6,739 nucleotides of DNA, from contig CAAFQT010000097.1 of the NCBI GenBank assembly GCA_900765185.1, forward strand, positions 1 to 6,739. Reading direction: 5' to 3'. This document shows positions 1 to 6,536 of this stretch, in pieces (within the stretch, counting starts at the first letter, position 1; every line of letters begins with the position of its first letter). The position numbers and the translations under genes are program-made. The stretch is from an uncultured Collinsella sp. Lineage in GTDB: Bacteria > Actinomycetota > Coriobacteriia > Coriobacteriales > Coriobacteriaceae. The notes under the pieces are model-generated. The model had not been told where the DNA came from. It saw only the letters and a program-made list of their open reading frames with translations, and made no database searches.

Positions 1-1260
1 GAGCTTGTATTTGTAGGTGGTGAGGGCCTCGGCGGCAAAGGGGCCACGGGCGTGGAGTTTTTGGGTCGAGATGCCGATCTCGGCACCCAGGCCAAACTCG
101 CCGCCGTCGGTAAAGCGCGTACTGGCGTTGGCATACACAGCCGAGGCATCGACCGCATCCAGGAAGTGCTCGCAAGCATCCGTGTCCTCGGCAACAATGG
201 CCTCGGAGTGCATCGTGCCGTAGCGGTTGATGTGTGCGATGGCCTGGTCCTCGTTTGCCACGACCTTCACGCTCATCTCGAGCGCCAGGTACTCGCGACC
301 CCAGTCCTCCTCAGTCGCGGCGACGTAGTCATCACCCTCGGCAAGCCCGGCATCGGCGCATGCGGCGTAGGTTGCCTCGTCGCCGTGAATGAGCACGCCG
401 TGGTCATGCAGCACGGCCACGACCGCGGGCAAAAACGCATCGGCCACAGCATGGTCGACCAGCAGCGACTCGGCGGCATTGCACACGCCTACGCGCTGGG
501 TCTTGGCATTAACGATAATGTTGAGTGCCTTATCAAAGTCGGCGGATTCATGCACGTAGATGTGGCAGTTGCCCGTACCCGTCTCGATCACCGGCACGAG
601 CGACTCGCGCACGCAGCGCTGGATCAGGCCTGCACCGCCACGCGGAATGAGCACGTCGACAATACCGCGGAGCTTCATGAGCTCGCCAGTGGCCTCGCGG
701 TCGGTGGACTCGATCATCGACACGGCCTCACGCGGGAAGCCCTTGGCCTCAAGCGCATCGGCCAGCAGCTCGGCGATCATGGCACACGAGTGATAGGCCA
801 GCGAGCCGCCGCGCAGAATGCAGGCGTTGCCGGTACGGATGCAGATGCCCGCGGCGTCGGCCGTCACGTTGGGGCGCGCCTCGTAGACCATAGCGACCAG
901 GCCCAGCGGCACACTCACACGGGTCAGGTCCACGCCGCTTGCAAGCACGCGGTGGTCGAGCACGCGGCCCACAGGATCAGGCAGCTCGGCGAGCTTTTCC
1001 AGGCCGGCGGCCATGCCCTCGACGCGCTCGGGCGTCAGCAGCAGGCGATCGAGCAGTCCGGCCGAAGTGCCCGCATCGCGCGCGGCGGACATATCGAGCT
1101 CGTTAGCGGCGACGATGGAGTCGACACCGTTGCGCAGTGCTGCGGCCATGGCGCGCACGGCCTCCTGACGCTGCTCATCGCTCGCCGTGGCAAGCGAGGC
1201 CGACGCTGCCTTGGCGGCAACGGCAAGATCGTGGACATACGTGGCTATATCGACCGACAT
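1..1260 (-). CDS. proA: Gamma-glutamyl phosphate reductase (ProA), 3' end cut by window
   Basis: NADPH-dependent reduction of gamma-glutamyl phosphate to glutamate-5-semialdehyde, the second step of cytoplasmic proline synthesis. I translated the minus strand from ATG at 1260; the frame stays open for 420 codons to the window edge. Family signatures seen: VPLGLVAMVYEARPN (117-131), LRGGS (149-153), IPRGGAGLI (205-213), ETGTGNCH (226-233), GVCNAAESLLV with the expected catalytic Cys260, and a C-terminal block RFTDGGEFGLGAEIG followed by STQKLHARGP and EALTTYK. Family members of about 415-430 residues usually end soon after EALTTYK, so only some ten residues should be missing. The start is supported by GAAAGGG six bases upstream (1267-1273), with AGGAG just beyond it. 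The gene is divergent from the peptidase-like gene at 1373 and is not next to proB, so it needs its own promoter; I found no convincing one in the 112-bp gap. Confidence 0.97.
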   Translation of the reverse strand, partial: MSVDIATYVHDLAVAAKAASASLATASDEQRQEAVRAMAAALRNGVDSIVAANELDMSAARDAGTSAGLLDRLLLTPERVEGMAAGLEKLAELPDPVGRVLDHRVLASGVDLTRVSVPLGLVAMVYEARPNVTADAAGICIRTGNACILRGGSLAYHSCAMIAELLADALEAKGFPREAVSMIESTDREATGELMKLRGIVDVLIPRGGAGLIQRCVRESLVPVIETGTGNCHIYVHESADFDKALNIIVNAKTQRVGVCNAAESLLVDHAVADAFLPAVVAVLHDHGVLIHGDEATYAACADAGLAEGDDYVAATEEDWGREYLALEMSVKVVANEDQAIAHINRYGTMHSEAIVAEDTDACEHFLDAVDASAVYANASTRFTDGGEFGLGAEIGISTQKLHARGPFAAEALTTYKYKL

Positions 1261-1303
1261 GGGCGGCCCTTTCTCCTAGAAGTTTGCAACCATGGTAGCC
1301 GAT

Positions 1304-1334
1304 TTGCGCATGGCCTCGCCCACGGCGGTAGAAT
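1304..1334 (+). promoter_or_regulatory. Possible promoter of the hydrolase gene
   Basis: TAGAAT (1329-1334) matches the -10 consensus at five of six positions. TTGCGC (1304-1309) is a partial -35 at a long 19-bp spacing. It would start transcription near 1341, about 30 bases before the chosen ATG and downstream of the alternative ATG at 1292, which supports the shorter protein. The -35 and the spacing are poor, so this is tentative. Confidence 0.3.
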
Positions 1335-1372
1335 TGGTCAACCCGAAACACCGCAACGAACGGAAGACTCAC

Positions 1373-2791
1373 ATGGCCCTTATCACTTCGTACCACGTCC
1401 CCGGCCTTTACGTCGAGGACCACAGCATCGACGTCCCCCTTGACTGGCGCGGCCTGGAGCCGATGCTCCTGGCCGTCGGCAGTACCATGCGCCGCGGCGC
1501 TATGCCGGCACCCATCGCCGGCGCGCCCGAGAGTATCAAGCTCTTCTACCGCGTGGTTTGCGCGCCCGACCGCATCAACGACGATCTGCCGCTGCTCCTG
1601 TTTTTGCAGGGCGGCCCCGGCGGCGAGAGCCCACGTCCGCTGTCGCCCACAAGCGACGGCTGGATCGAGGAGGCCGTCAAGCACTTCCGCGTGGTCCTTC
1701 CCGACCAGCGCGGCACCGGACGCAGTAGCTGCGTGGACGGACGCACGATCAAGGCACTGGGTGATCGCGCAACGGCCGCCGGCGCCGATACAGCACGCTC
1801 GCAGGCGGACTTCCTCAAGCGCCACCTCGCCAGCTCCATCGTGCGCGATTTTGAGTACCTGCGCCTAGTGGGCTTTGGCGGCAAGCCGTGGGTCACGCTC
1901 GGCCAAAGCTACGGCGGTTTTTTGACGCTGAGCTACCTGTCGCTCTTCCCCGAGGGCGTGGCGGCGAACTTTACCTGCGGCGGCATCCCCCACGTACCGG
2001 CGAGCGCAAGCGAGGTCTACGCGCACACCTTCCCGCGCATGGCCGCCAAGACGCAGCAGTATTATGACCGCTATCCCGCTGACGTCGAGCGCGTGGCAGC
2101 CCTGGCCGATGCGCTCGAGGCTCAGAAGCCCGTGCTGCCCGACGGCTCGCCGATGACGGTCGAGCGCCTACAGCTCATGGGCAGCGACTTTGGCATGAAG
2201 CCGAGCTTTGAACGCATGCATTGGATTATCGATCACGCTTTTGTTGATGGCGACGGCACGCTGACCTGCGACGCCTCGGTATCTGACAGCTTTTTGATGC
2301 GCGCCTTCGAGCGCACCAACACGCGCACGAATCCGCTGTACTGGACGCTGCAGGAGTTCATATACGCCGACGGTGAGACTATGCCCATTGGCTGGGCCGC
2401 GGCTGAAGAGAAGGCTCACCGCACCGAGTTCGACACCCTCGCGCGCCCGCTCATGTTTACCGGCGAGGCCATGTTCCCGTGGATGTTCGAGCAGATGCCC
2501 GAGCTCAAGCCCTTCAAGCCCGCCATGGACCTGCTGATGGAAGACACAAGCTGGGACAAGATCTACGACCCGCAGCGCCTGGCCTGCAACGAAGTGCCGC
2601 TCCAGGCCGCGGTGTATTTCGACGACATGTACGTGGATTCGGACCTGCAGCTCGACACGCTCAGCCGCGTGGGCAACTCGCATGCCTGGGTAACCAACGA
2701 GTTCGAGCACGACGGCCTGCACGGCAGCGTGGTATTCAAGCACCTCTTCGACGAGGCCCTCAACCGCGGAGACCTGCGCCGAATCTTCTAG
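1373..2791 (+). CDS. Alpha/beta hydrolase, proline iminopeptidase-like (peptidase family S33)
   Basis: Predicted cytoplasmic serine aminopeptidase of 472 residues; no signal peptide is visible. Motifs in order: LLFLQGGPGGE, where QGGPG (79-83) matches the HGGPG oxyanion-hole motif of proline iminopeptidases; GQSYGG (177-182), the nucleophile elbow with Ser179; VYFDDMYVD (415-423 region), likely holding the acid residue (Asp417, Asp418 or Asp422); and EHDGLHG with His446 (or His450) as probable catalytic base. The residues between about 200 and 400 would be the cap domain that sets specificity. Family knowledge suggests release of N-terminal proline from peptides, but related S33 enzymes also take other residues, so the substrate is inferred. 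I chose ATG 1373 over the in-frame ATG at 1292: it has GGAAGA five bases upstream, and the 27 extra residues look unlike protein. It is divergent from proA and convergent with proB, so it sits inside the proline biosynthesis pair. Confidence 0.9.
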   Translation: MALITSYHVPGLYVEDHSIDVPLDWRGLEPMLLAVGSTMRRGAMPAPIAGAPESIKLFYRVVCAPDRINDDLPLLLFLQGGPGGESPRPLSPTSDGWIEEAVKHFRVVLPDQRGTGRSSCVDGRTIKALGDRATAAGADTARSQADFLKRHLASSIVRDFEYLRLVGFGGKPWVTLGQSYGGFLTLSYLSLFPEGVAANFTCGGIPHVPASASEVYAHTFPRMAAKTQQYYDRYPADVERVAALADALEAQKPVLPDGSPMTVERLQLMGSDFGMKPSFERMHWIIDHAFVDGDGTLTCDASVSDSFLMRAFERTNTRTNPLYWTLQEFIYADGETMPIGWAAAEEKAHRTEFDTLARPLMFTGEAMFPWMFEQMPELKPFKPAMDLLMEDTSWDKIYDPQRLACNEVPLQAAVYFDDMYVDSDLQLDTLSRVGNSHAWVTNEFEHDGLHGSVVFKHLFDEALNRGDLRRIF

Positions 2792-2809
2792 CAAAGGAGT
2801 ATCTCCACC

Positions 2810-2844
2810 TGCCGGCACAATAGGAACGTCCCCAAGTGCCGGCA
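2810..2844. repeat. REP-like palindromic element
   Basis: A perfect 9-base inverted pair, TGCCGGCAC (2810-2818) and GTGCCGGCA (2836-2844), encloses a 17-base loop containing GGAACGTCCCC, whose GGA and TCC can pair again. The layout resembles repetitive extragenic palindromes scattered between genes of GC-rich bacteria and, in some genomes, linked to REP-associated tyrosine transposases. It begins 18 bases after the hydrolase stop. Only one copy is in the window, so repeat status rests on its form and on my recollection of similar intergenic motifs in Coriobacteriia. Confidence 0.5.
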
Positions 2845-2849
2845 AAAGC

Positions 2850-2889
2850 GAGGCAGCGCTGCTGGCAAAACGAACCGTAGCGCTGCCTC
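2850..2889. terminator. Hairpin, probable bidirectional terminator between hydrolase gene and proB
   Basis: GAGGCAGCGCTGC (2850-2862) pairs with GTAGCGCTGCCTC (2877-2889) over 13 positions including one G-U, with a 14-base loop. It lies three bases beyond the proB stop and 58 bases beyond the hydrolase stop, where two converging transcripts must end. The tracts that follow are short (CTTTA on plus, CTTTTG on minus), so termination may be incomplete or Rho-assisted. Confidence 0.65.
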
Positions 2890-2892
2890 ACT

Positions 2893-4020
2893 TTATGCAA
2901 ATACAATCAAGTTGTCTCGATGGATCGCCGGCTTCTCGGCCAGGTCTGCCAGCAGACGGTTACCGGCAATCTGGTCCTGGCGGCGGCCGGCGGCAAGTTC
3001 CAGCACGTCCGAATCGGCCTCGGCGATACCGCGGGCGACGACCATACCGCTCGGATCGCACACATCGAGCACATCGCCCTCGGCAAACTGGCCATCGACC
3101 TCGCGAATACCCACCGCAAGCAAGGAAGAGCCACGGCTGACCAGCGCCTTCGCGGCACCGTCGTCAACCGTTACCGAGCCATGTGCCTTGTCACCCAGCG
3201 CGATCCACAGCTTGCGGGGCGCAATATCCAGGCGCTCCGCCGGCGGGTCGAACAGCGTGCCCACGCTCTCGCCACGGGCCAGACGCACGAGCGCATCGGG
3301 CTCCTCGCCCGAGCAGATCACGCTCTGAATGCCGGCCGTCATCAAAATGCGGCTCGCGCGAATCTTGGTGATCATGCCGCCGGTGCCCACCGACGTCGAA
3401 GAATCGCCCGCCGAGGCGATAATCTTGGCATCGATCTTATGCACGACCGGGACGAACTCGGCCGTGGGGTCCTCGTGCGGATTGGCGGTATAGAGGCCAT
3501 CGATGTCCGAGAGCGTCACGCACAGATCGGCAGAAACCAGGCAGCTCACAAGCGCCGCCAGCGTGTCGTTGTCGCCAAACTTGATCTCGTCGACGGTGAC
3601 GGTATCGTTCTCGTTGACGACCGGCACCACGCCCAGCTCCACCAGGCGCAGCAGGGCGTCGCGTGCATGCAGGTAGGACGTGCGGCGGGCCGTGTCGTGG
3701 CGCGTGAGCAGTACGAGCGAGGTGAGCAGGTCGCGCGCATGGAACTCCTCGTCGTAGGCCGACGAGATGATGCACTGACCAGCCGAGGCGCAGGCCTGCA
3801 GGCTCGGAAGGTCGCCGACCGGCTTGCGGTCGAAGCCCAACACGGGATAGCCACAGGCAATAGCGCCCGAGCTCACCACGACCAGACGCCAGCCGAGCTT
3901 GCGCAGCGCTGCGGCTTGATCGGCAAGTCCGCCGATAAAGGCGCGGTTGACCTTGCCATCGGCGCCCACCACCGTGGACGAACCGATCTTTACCACCATC
4001 GTTTTATAAGAAGTCGTCAT
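2893..4020 (-). CDS. proB: Glutamate 5-kinase (ProB)
   Basis: ATP-dependent phosphorylation of glutamate to gamma-glutamyl phosphate, the first and normally proline-inhibited step of proline synthesis; its unstable product passes to ProA. The 375 residues fit the full two-domain form. The amino-acid kinase domain (about 1-260) shows VVKIGSS (9-15), VVVSSGAIACG (47-57), VVNENDTV (134-141), KFGDNDTLAALV (147-158), SDIDGLYT (171-178) and GTGGMITKI (212-220). A PUA domain follows (about 268-360), and the protein ends in the usual HRDNLIVF. The ATG at 4020 has no good Shine-Dalgarno site; an ATG seven codons in (before VVKIG) is no better served. The gene starts 79 bases after the nicotinate phosphoribosyltransferase stop, on the same strand with no clear terminator between, so read-through or shared transcription is likely. 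Confidence 0.96.
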   Translation of the reverse strand: MTTSYKTMVVKIGSSTVVGADGKVNRAFIGGLADQAAALRKLGWRLVVVSSGAIACGYPVLGFDRKPVGDLPSLQACASAGQCIISSAYDEEFHARDLLTSLVLLTRHDTARRTSYLHARDALLRLVELGVVPVVNENDTVTVDEIKFGDNDTLAALVSCLVSADLCVTLSDIDGLYTANPHEDPTAEFVPVVHKIDAKIIASAGDSSTSVGTGGMITKIRASRILMTAGIQSVICSGEEPDALVRLARGESVGTLFDPPAERLDIAPRKLWIALGDKAHGSVTVDDGAAKALVSRGSSLLAVGIREVDGQFAEGDVLDVCDPSGMVVARGIAEADSDVLELAAGRRQDQIAGNRLLADLAEKPAIHRDNLIVFA

Positions 4021-4099
4021 ACGTCAAACCAATCAACTGTTCAGCGAACGGCCGAGCTGGCGGCCAAGGGAGCGTGACTCGCCCCTACCGCCCAAAGAA

Positions 4100-5605
4100 T
4101 TAGTGAGCCCAGGGGAAAGCCGAAGCCGCGGCCATGTTCTTGCGCACGAGCTCGTCGCGCACCTGAGCCAGGCCCTGCTCCATGCCCACCACATAGGTCT
4201 GCGGGTACAGGAAGCGCTTGAAAGCTGCGTCCAGATGATCGAGCGCCCAAGCACAGCGCTCGCGCGCGTCCTGGATGCTCTCACGCGGAGCCACCGCACT
4301 GCCATCGCGCACGATCGGCACCAGCAGCTCGCGATACTCAAGTTCGGACACGTCGGTCACCAGGGCGGCATCATTCACGGCCACGAGGGTATTGCCGCGC
4401 GCGGAGCCCTCCCCCGCCAGATGGTCCTCGTCGTAGATCATGTCGCAGACCGGGCCGCCAAATCCGTCGTAATAACGGCGCACGCGTTGCACACCCGGGA
4501 TCGTGCGCTTGTAGGGCTGCTCGGAGAGCTTGACCACCGGCGTCCATGGGTCTGCCTCGCTCGCACGGCGGGCGGAAAGCTTGTACACGCCGCCCAGCGC
4601 CGGCTGATCGTAGCAGGTCGCGAGCTTGGTGCCCACGCCAAAGCTGTCGATGGGCGCGCCCTGGTCGAGCAGCGACTGAATCGTATACTCGTCAAGATCG
4701 TTAGAAACCGAGATCCCCACATAAGGCAGGCCCTCGGCATCAAAACGGCCGCGCACATACTTGGAGAGCTTGGCGAGGTCGCCAGAGTCGATGCGAATGG
4801 CCGACAGGCGCTCGCCCACCGCCTCCATCTCCTTGGCAACCGTAATGGCATGTTCACAGCCCTCGCGCACGTCATAGGTGTCGATGAGCAGCGTACAGTT
4901 CTTGGGGCTCGACTTGGCAAAGGCGCGGAAGGCCTCGAGCTCGGAATCGAAGCTCATCACCCAGCTGTGCGCATGCGTGCCAAAGACGGGAATACCGTAG
5001 CGGCGGCCGGCGAGCACATTGGACGTAGAGGAGCAGCCGGCAACGTAGCTCGCGCGCGCAACGGCCAGGCCACCATCGGGACCCTGGGCTCGGCGCAGGC
5101 CAAACTCCGCCACGTGGCGACCGTCGGCGGCGAGCACCACGCGCGCCGTCTTGGTGGCGACAAGCGTCTGGAACCCGACGATGTTGAGCAGCGCCGTCTC
5201 GAGCAGCTGGCACTCCAGCGCGGGGCCGGTGACGCGCACCATGGGCTCGCGCGGAAAGACGAGCTCGCCCTCGGGCACGGCGTCGATGTTTACATGCGCA
5301 CGAAAATCGCGCAGGTAGTCGAGGAATCCAGGCTTGAACATCGCGCCGCCGGCCGGGGCCTCAAGCGATGCGAGGTAGTCGATGTCCTCGGGCGTAAAGC
5401 GCAGGTTCTCGACAAGCTCGGGCAGCTCGGCGGTGCCGCACATGACGGCATAGGCGCTGCCAAAAGGATGGTCGCGGTAAAACGCGGTAAAACAACCCTG
5501 CTCATTGGCCTTGCCGCTCTCCCACAGGCCCTGGGCCATAGTGAGCTCGTACAGATCGGTGAGCATTGCGATGTCGGTGGGATGAGAGATGTCGGTCAAA
5601 GCCAT
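4100..5605 (-). CDS. pncB: Nicotinate phosphoribosyltransferase
   Basis: Joins nicotinate to PRPP, with ATP hydrolysis, to give nicotinate mononucleotide: the entry step of the Preiss-Handler NAD salvage route (EC 6.3.4.21). The product has 501 residues. Motifs: TDLYELTMAQ (16-25), the family's N-terminal signature; EFGLRRAQGPDG (167-178); FGTHAHSW (208-215), where His213 is the expected phosphorylated histidine; IDTYD (241-245) and RIDSGDL (271-277) at the phosphoribosyl site; SNDLDE (301-306); and FGVGTKL (322-328). The start at 5605 has GAAAGG (5613-5618) seven bases upstream. A reading frame running further upstream overlaps the neighbouring gene and lacks protein character. It lies 82 bases after the tail-anchored gene and 79 before proB, suggesting an operon. 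The family is clear; the gene symbol follows function, as naming varies for this longer subtype. Confidence 0.95.
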   Translation of the reverse strand: MALTDISHPTDIAMLTDLYELTMAQGLWESGKANEQGCFTAFYRDHPFGSAYAVMCGTAELPELVENLRFTPEDIDYLASLEAPAGGAMFKPGFLDYLRDFRAHVNIDAVPEGELVFPREPMVRVTGPALECQLLETALLNIVGFQTLVATKTARVVLAADGRHVAEFGLRRAQGPDGGLAVARASYVAGCSSTSNVLAGRRYGIPVFGTHAHSWVMSFDSELEAFRAFAKSSPKNCTLLIDTYDVREGCEHAITVAKEMEAVGERLSAIRIDSGDLAKLSKYVRGRFDAEGLPYVGISVSNDLDEYTIQSLLDQGAPIDSFGVGTKLATCYDQPALGGVYKLSARRASEADPWTPVVKLSEQPYKRTIPGVQRVRRYYDGFGGPVCDMIYDEDHLAGEGSARGNTLVAVNDAALVTDVSELEYRELLVPIVRDGSAVAPRESIQDARERCAWALDHLDAAFKRFLYPQTYVVGMEQGLAQVRDELVRKNMAAASAFPWAH

Positions 5606-5687
5606 GGGGCGACCTTTCGGATGTGTTGTGCAGAGGTTGAGGGTTGGGCGAGGCGGACGTGCGGGCATGGAGCCTGGAGCGAACAGG

Positions 5688-6140
5688 TTAGTGCAGGCCC
5701 ATGCTGCCCGTGATCGTGTAGACCATAAAGACGATAAACGCGATAAGGGCGAGCACGATGATGATTTTTTGAGCGGGAGCCATGCCGGGGATCTCATTCT
5801 CGCCCGTAGGCTCCTTGGAGGTGACCATGCGCTGGGCAAAGGTCATCTCGTCACGGCTCGGTTTGGGCTCGACGGTCTTAGGGTGAGCGGCTTTTTTGGG
5901 CTGAGGCTTGGGTGCAGTGGGCACGGGCTTCGCGGCGGCGGGCTTGGGCACGGGCGCAGACTCGGATGCGACCTTCGCAGTGGCCTCCTCGGCCTTCTCG
6001 CGCTCGGCACGCAGGGCGGCCAGCTCCTCACGCTCGCGGCGTGCCTCTTCCTGGGCCTCGCGACGAGCCTTCTCGGCGCGGAGCTCTTCCAACTCGGCGC
6101 GCTCCTCGGCAGACAGTGGTTGGGACTCAAGCTCGGCCAT
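5688..6140 (-). CDS. Tail-anchored coiled-coil membrane protein of unknown function
   Basis: I do not recognise a named family. The 150 residues have three parts. Residues about 9-60 are a highly charged Glu/Arg/Ala-rich helix (LSAEERAELEELRAEKARRE is typical), very likely a coiled coil. Residues about 62-100 are a Pro/Ala/Lys-rich flexible linker with repeated P-K-P-type steps. Residues 126-143 (IIIVLALIAFIVFMVYTI) are a single membrane segment seven residues from the end. There is no signal peptide, so the likely topology is a cytoplasmic coiled coil held to the membrane by a C-terminal anchor. The start at 6140 has GAAAGGG seven bases upstream (6148-6154); an in-frame ATG at 6179 is rejected because it lies inside a terminator hairpin. 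That terminator, directly upstream, suggests attenuation or strict separation from an upstream RNA. It precedes pncB and may share its transcript. A scaffold or envelope role is only a guess. Confidence 0.85.
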   Translation of the reverse strand: MAELESQPLSAEERAELEELRAEKARREAQEEARREREELAALRAEREKAEEATAKVASESAPVPKPAAAKPVPTAPKPQPKKAAHPKTVEPKPSRDEMTFAQRMVTSKEPTGENEIPGMAPAQKIIIVLALIAFIVFMVYTITGSMGLH

Positions 6141-6147
6141 GATGCAG

Positions 6148-6154
6148 CCCTTTC
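6148..6154 (-). promoter_or_regulatory. Ribosome binding site that fixes the 6140 start
   Basis: GAAAGGG on the minus strand, seven bases before ATG 6140. The same GAAAGG core precedes proA and pncB at six to seven bases. It lies just past the terminator T-tract, so only transcripts that read through the hairpin, or start inside it, would carry it. Confidence 0.7.
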
Positions 6155-6159
6155 TTTTT

Positions 6160-6191
6160 AAAAAAAGCCGCCGACACAATGTCAGCGGCTT
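6160..6191 (-). terminator. Intrinsic terminator directly upstream of the tail-anchored gene
   Basis: On the minus strand AAGCCGCTGACA (6191-6180) pairs with TGTCGGCGGCTT (6176-6165) over 12 positions with one G-U, leaving a TTG loop; the strand then continues as seven T in a row (6166-6160, the first two shared with the stem). It has the form of a strong Rho-independent terminator. No minus-strand gene is recognised between it and the divergent small genes, so it ends either a short RNA starting at about 6280-6370 or an attenuated leader. Confidence 0.85.
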
Positions 6192-6294
6192 ATCAAATCC
6201 AAGGGTGGAGCCTCAGAAAATCTTTGCGAACCCTACGATAGCCGCGAACGGGCGCGAAATCAAAGTCTCCACTAACTGGTTTTGCATAATAACA
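6192..6294 (-). promoter_or_regulatory. Leader or short-RNA region with possible extended -10 promoter and antiterminator pairing
   Basis: TGTTATTAT (6294-6286, minus) fits an extended -10 (TGnTATAAT with one mismatch); the -35 is weak. Transcription would start near 6279 and give a leader of about 120 bases ending at the terminator. Within it, GCGGCTATC (6245-6237) can pair with GATAAGCCGC (6194-6185), leaving one A unpaired. The latter overlaps the left arm of the terminator, so the two folds exclude each other. A 24-codon frame (6287-6213) overlaps the -10 and has no ribosome site, so I do not call it a gene. Confidence 0.35.
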
Positions 6295-6335
6295 CTGTTT
6301 AGCTCGAAAAAAAGTTAGCAAAATTCAATATGAGC

Positions 6336-6364
6336 TTGCCTTATTATGGGGTATACCTTATAAT
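6336..6364 (+). promoter_or_regulatory. Near-consensus sigma-70-type promoter of the small-gene cassette
   Basis: TTGCCT (-35, 6336-6341) and a perfect TATAAT (-10, 6359-6364) are separated by exactly 17 bases. The spacer contains the 8-base palindrome GGTATACC (6350-6357), a possible operator half or whole site. The start would fall near 6371, about 26 bases before the first ATG. It is the best promoter in the window and lies in DNA of about 33% GC. Confidence 0.8.
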
Positions 6365-6380
6365 AATAGACGTAAGAAAG

Positions 6381-6390
6381 AAAGGAGGTG
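6381..6390 (+). promoter_or_regulatory. Very strong Shine-Dalgarno site
   Basis: AAAGGAGGTG, essentially a full complement of the 16S rRNA 3' end, six bases before ATG 6397. It is much stronger than the sites of the metabolic genes here and shows that the 44-residue frame is translated. Confidence 0.85.
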
Positions 6391-6396
6391 GTTCAA

Positions 6397-6531
6397 ATGG
6401 ATGACAAAATATGGGACTTAACGATTGTTGTCATCAGCGTGCTACTGGCAAAGGCGCTGGATGAAGGAATCGAAGCCCTAAAGAAAAAGACCTCTCGCAA
6501 GCCCGGAAAGCACGCCAAGAGGTCTAGGTAG
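6397..6531 (+). CDS. Small basic, membrane-associating protein (44 residues), unknown
   Basis: Not recognised as a named family. After an acidic N-terminus (MDDKIWD) comes a hydrophobic or amphipathic stretch at about 8-21 (LTIVVISVLLAKAL), then DEGIEAL and a very basic tail with ten Lys, Arg or His among the last sixteen residues. This is the layout of small membrane proteins, including type I toxin-like peptides and holin-like peptides, but the membrane stretch is short and nothing proves toxicity. The coding call rests on a near-consensus promoter and an excellent ribosome site at ideal spacing. A hairpin and a second tiny membrane protein follow on the same strand, so it is probably the first gene of a small operon. 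Confidence 0.7.
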   Translation: MDDKIWDLTIVVISVLLAKALDEGIEALKKKTSRKPGKHAKRSR

Positions 6532-6536
6532 GGCAA

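Noticed and set aside
1292..1372. 27-residue N-terminal extension of the hydrolase
   Set aside because: No good ribosome site at 1292, sequence unlike the family start, and the candidate promoter would begin transcription downstream of it.
52..1443. 463-codon plus-strand frame antisense to proA
   Set aside because: Shadow of a GC-rich gene: its translation is rich in His, Arg, Gly and Ala with no motif, while the minus strand encodes an unmistakable ProA.
2792..2809. AAAGGAG right after the hydrolase stop as a ribosome site for another gene
   Set aside because: No ATG, GTG or TTG at suitable spacing opens a useful frame; the region is the REP-like element and terminator.
3985..4010. TATAAA just before the second ATG of proB, suggesting an internal promoter with a leaderless start
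   Set aside because: No acceptable -35 at 16-18 bases; the AT-rich codons for SYK explain the match.
4103..5713. 536-codon plus-strand frame antisense to pncB, and a 385-codon one antisense to proB (2920-4077)
   Set aside because: Both mirror genes with full family signatures and have the same biased composition; no ribosome site or domain supports them.
5606..5839. 78-residue N-terminal extension of nicotinate phosphoribosyltransferase
   Set aside because: It overlaps the 3' end of the tail-anchored gene in another frame and is Ser/Arg/Pro-rich; the family N-terminus and a ribosome site match 5605.
6141..6179. 13-residue extension of the tail-anchored protein from ATG 6179
   Set aside because: It would be encoded within the terminator stem and T-tract, and the GAAAGGG site is placed for 6140.
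6200..6260. tRNA-like GGTTCG motif on the minus strand
   Set aside because: No acceptor, D or anticodon arms can be built around it, so it is not a tRNA or an obvious tRNA attachment site.
6213..6287. 24-codon minus-strand frame in the divergent region
   Set aside because: No Shine-Dalgarno site, and its ATG overlaps the likely -10 element; kept only as a note within the leader finding.
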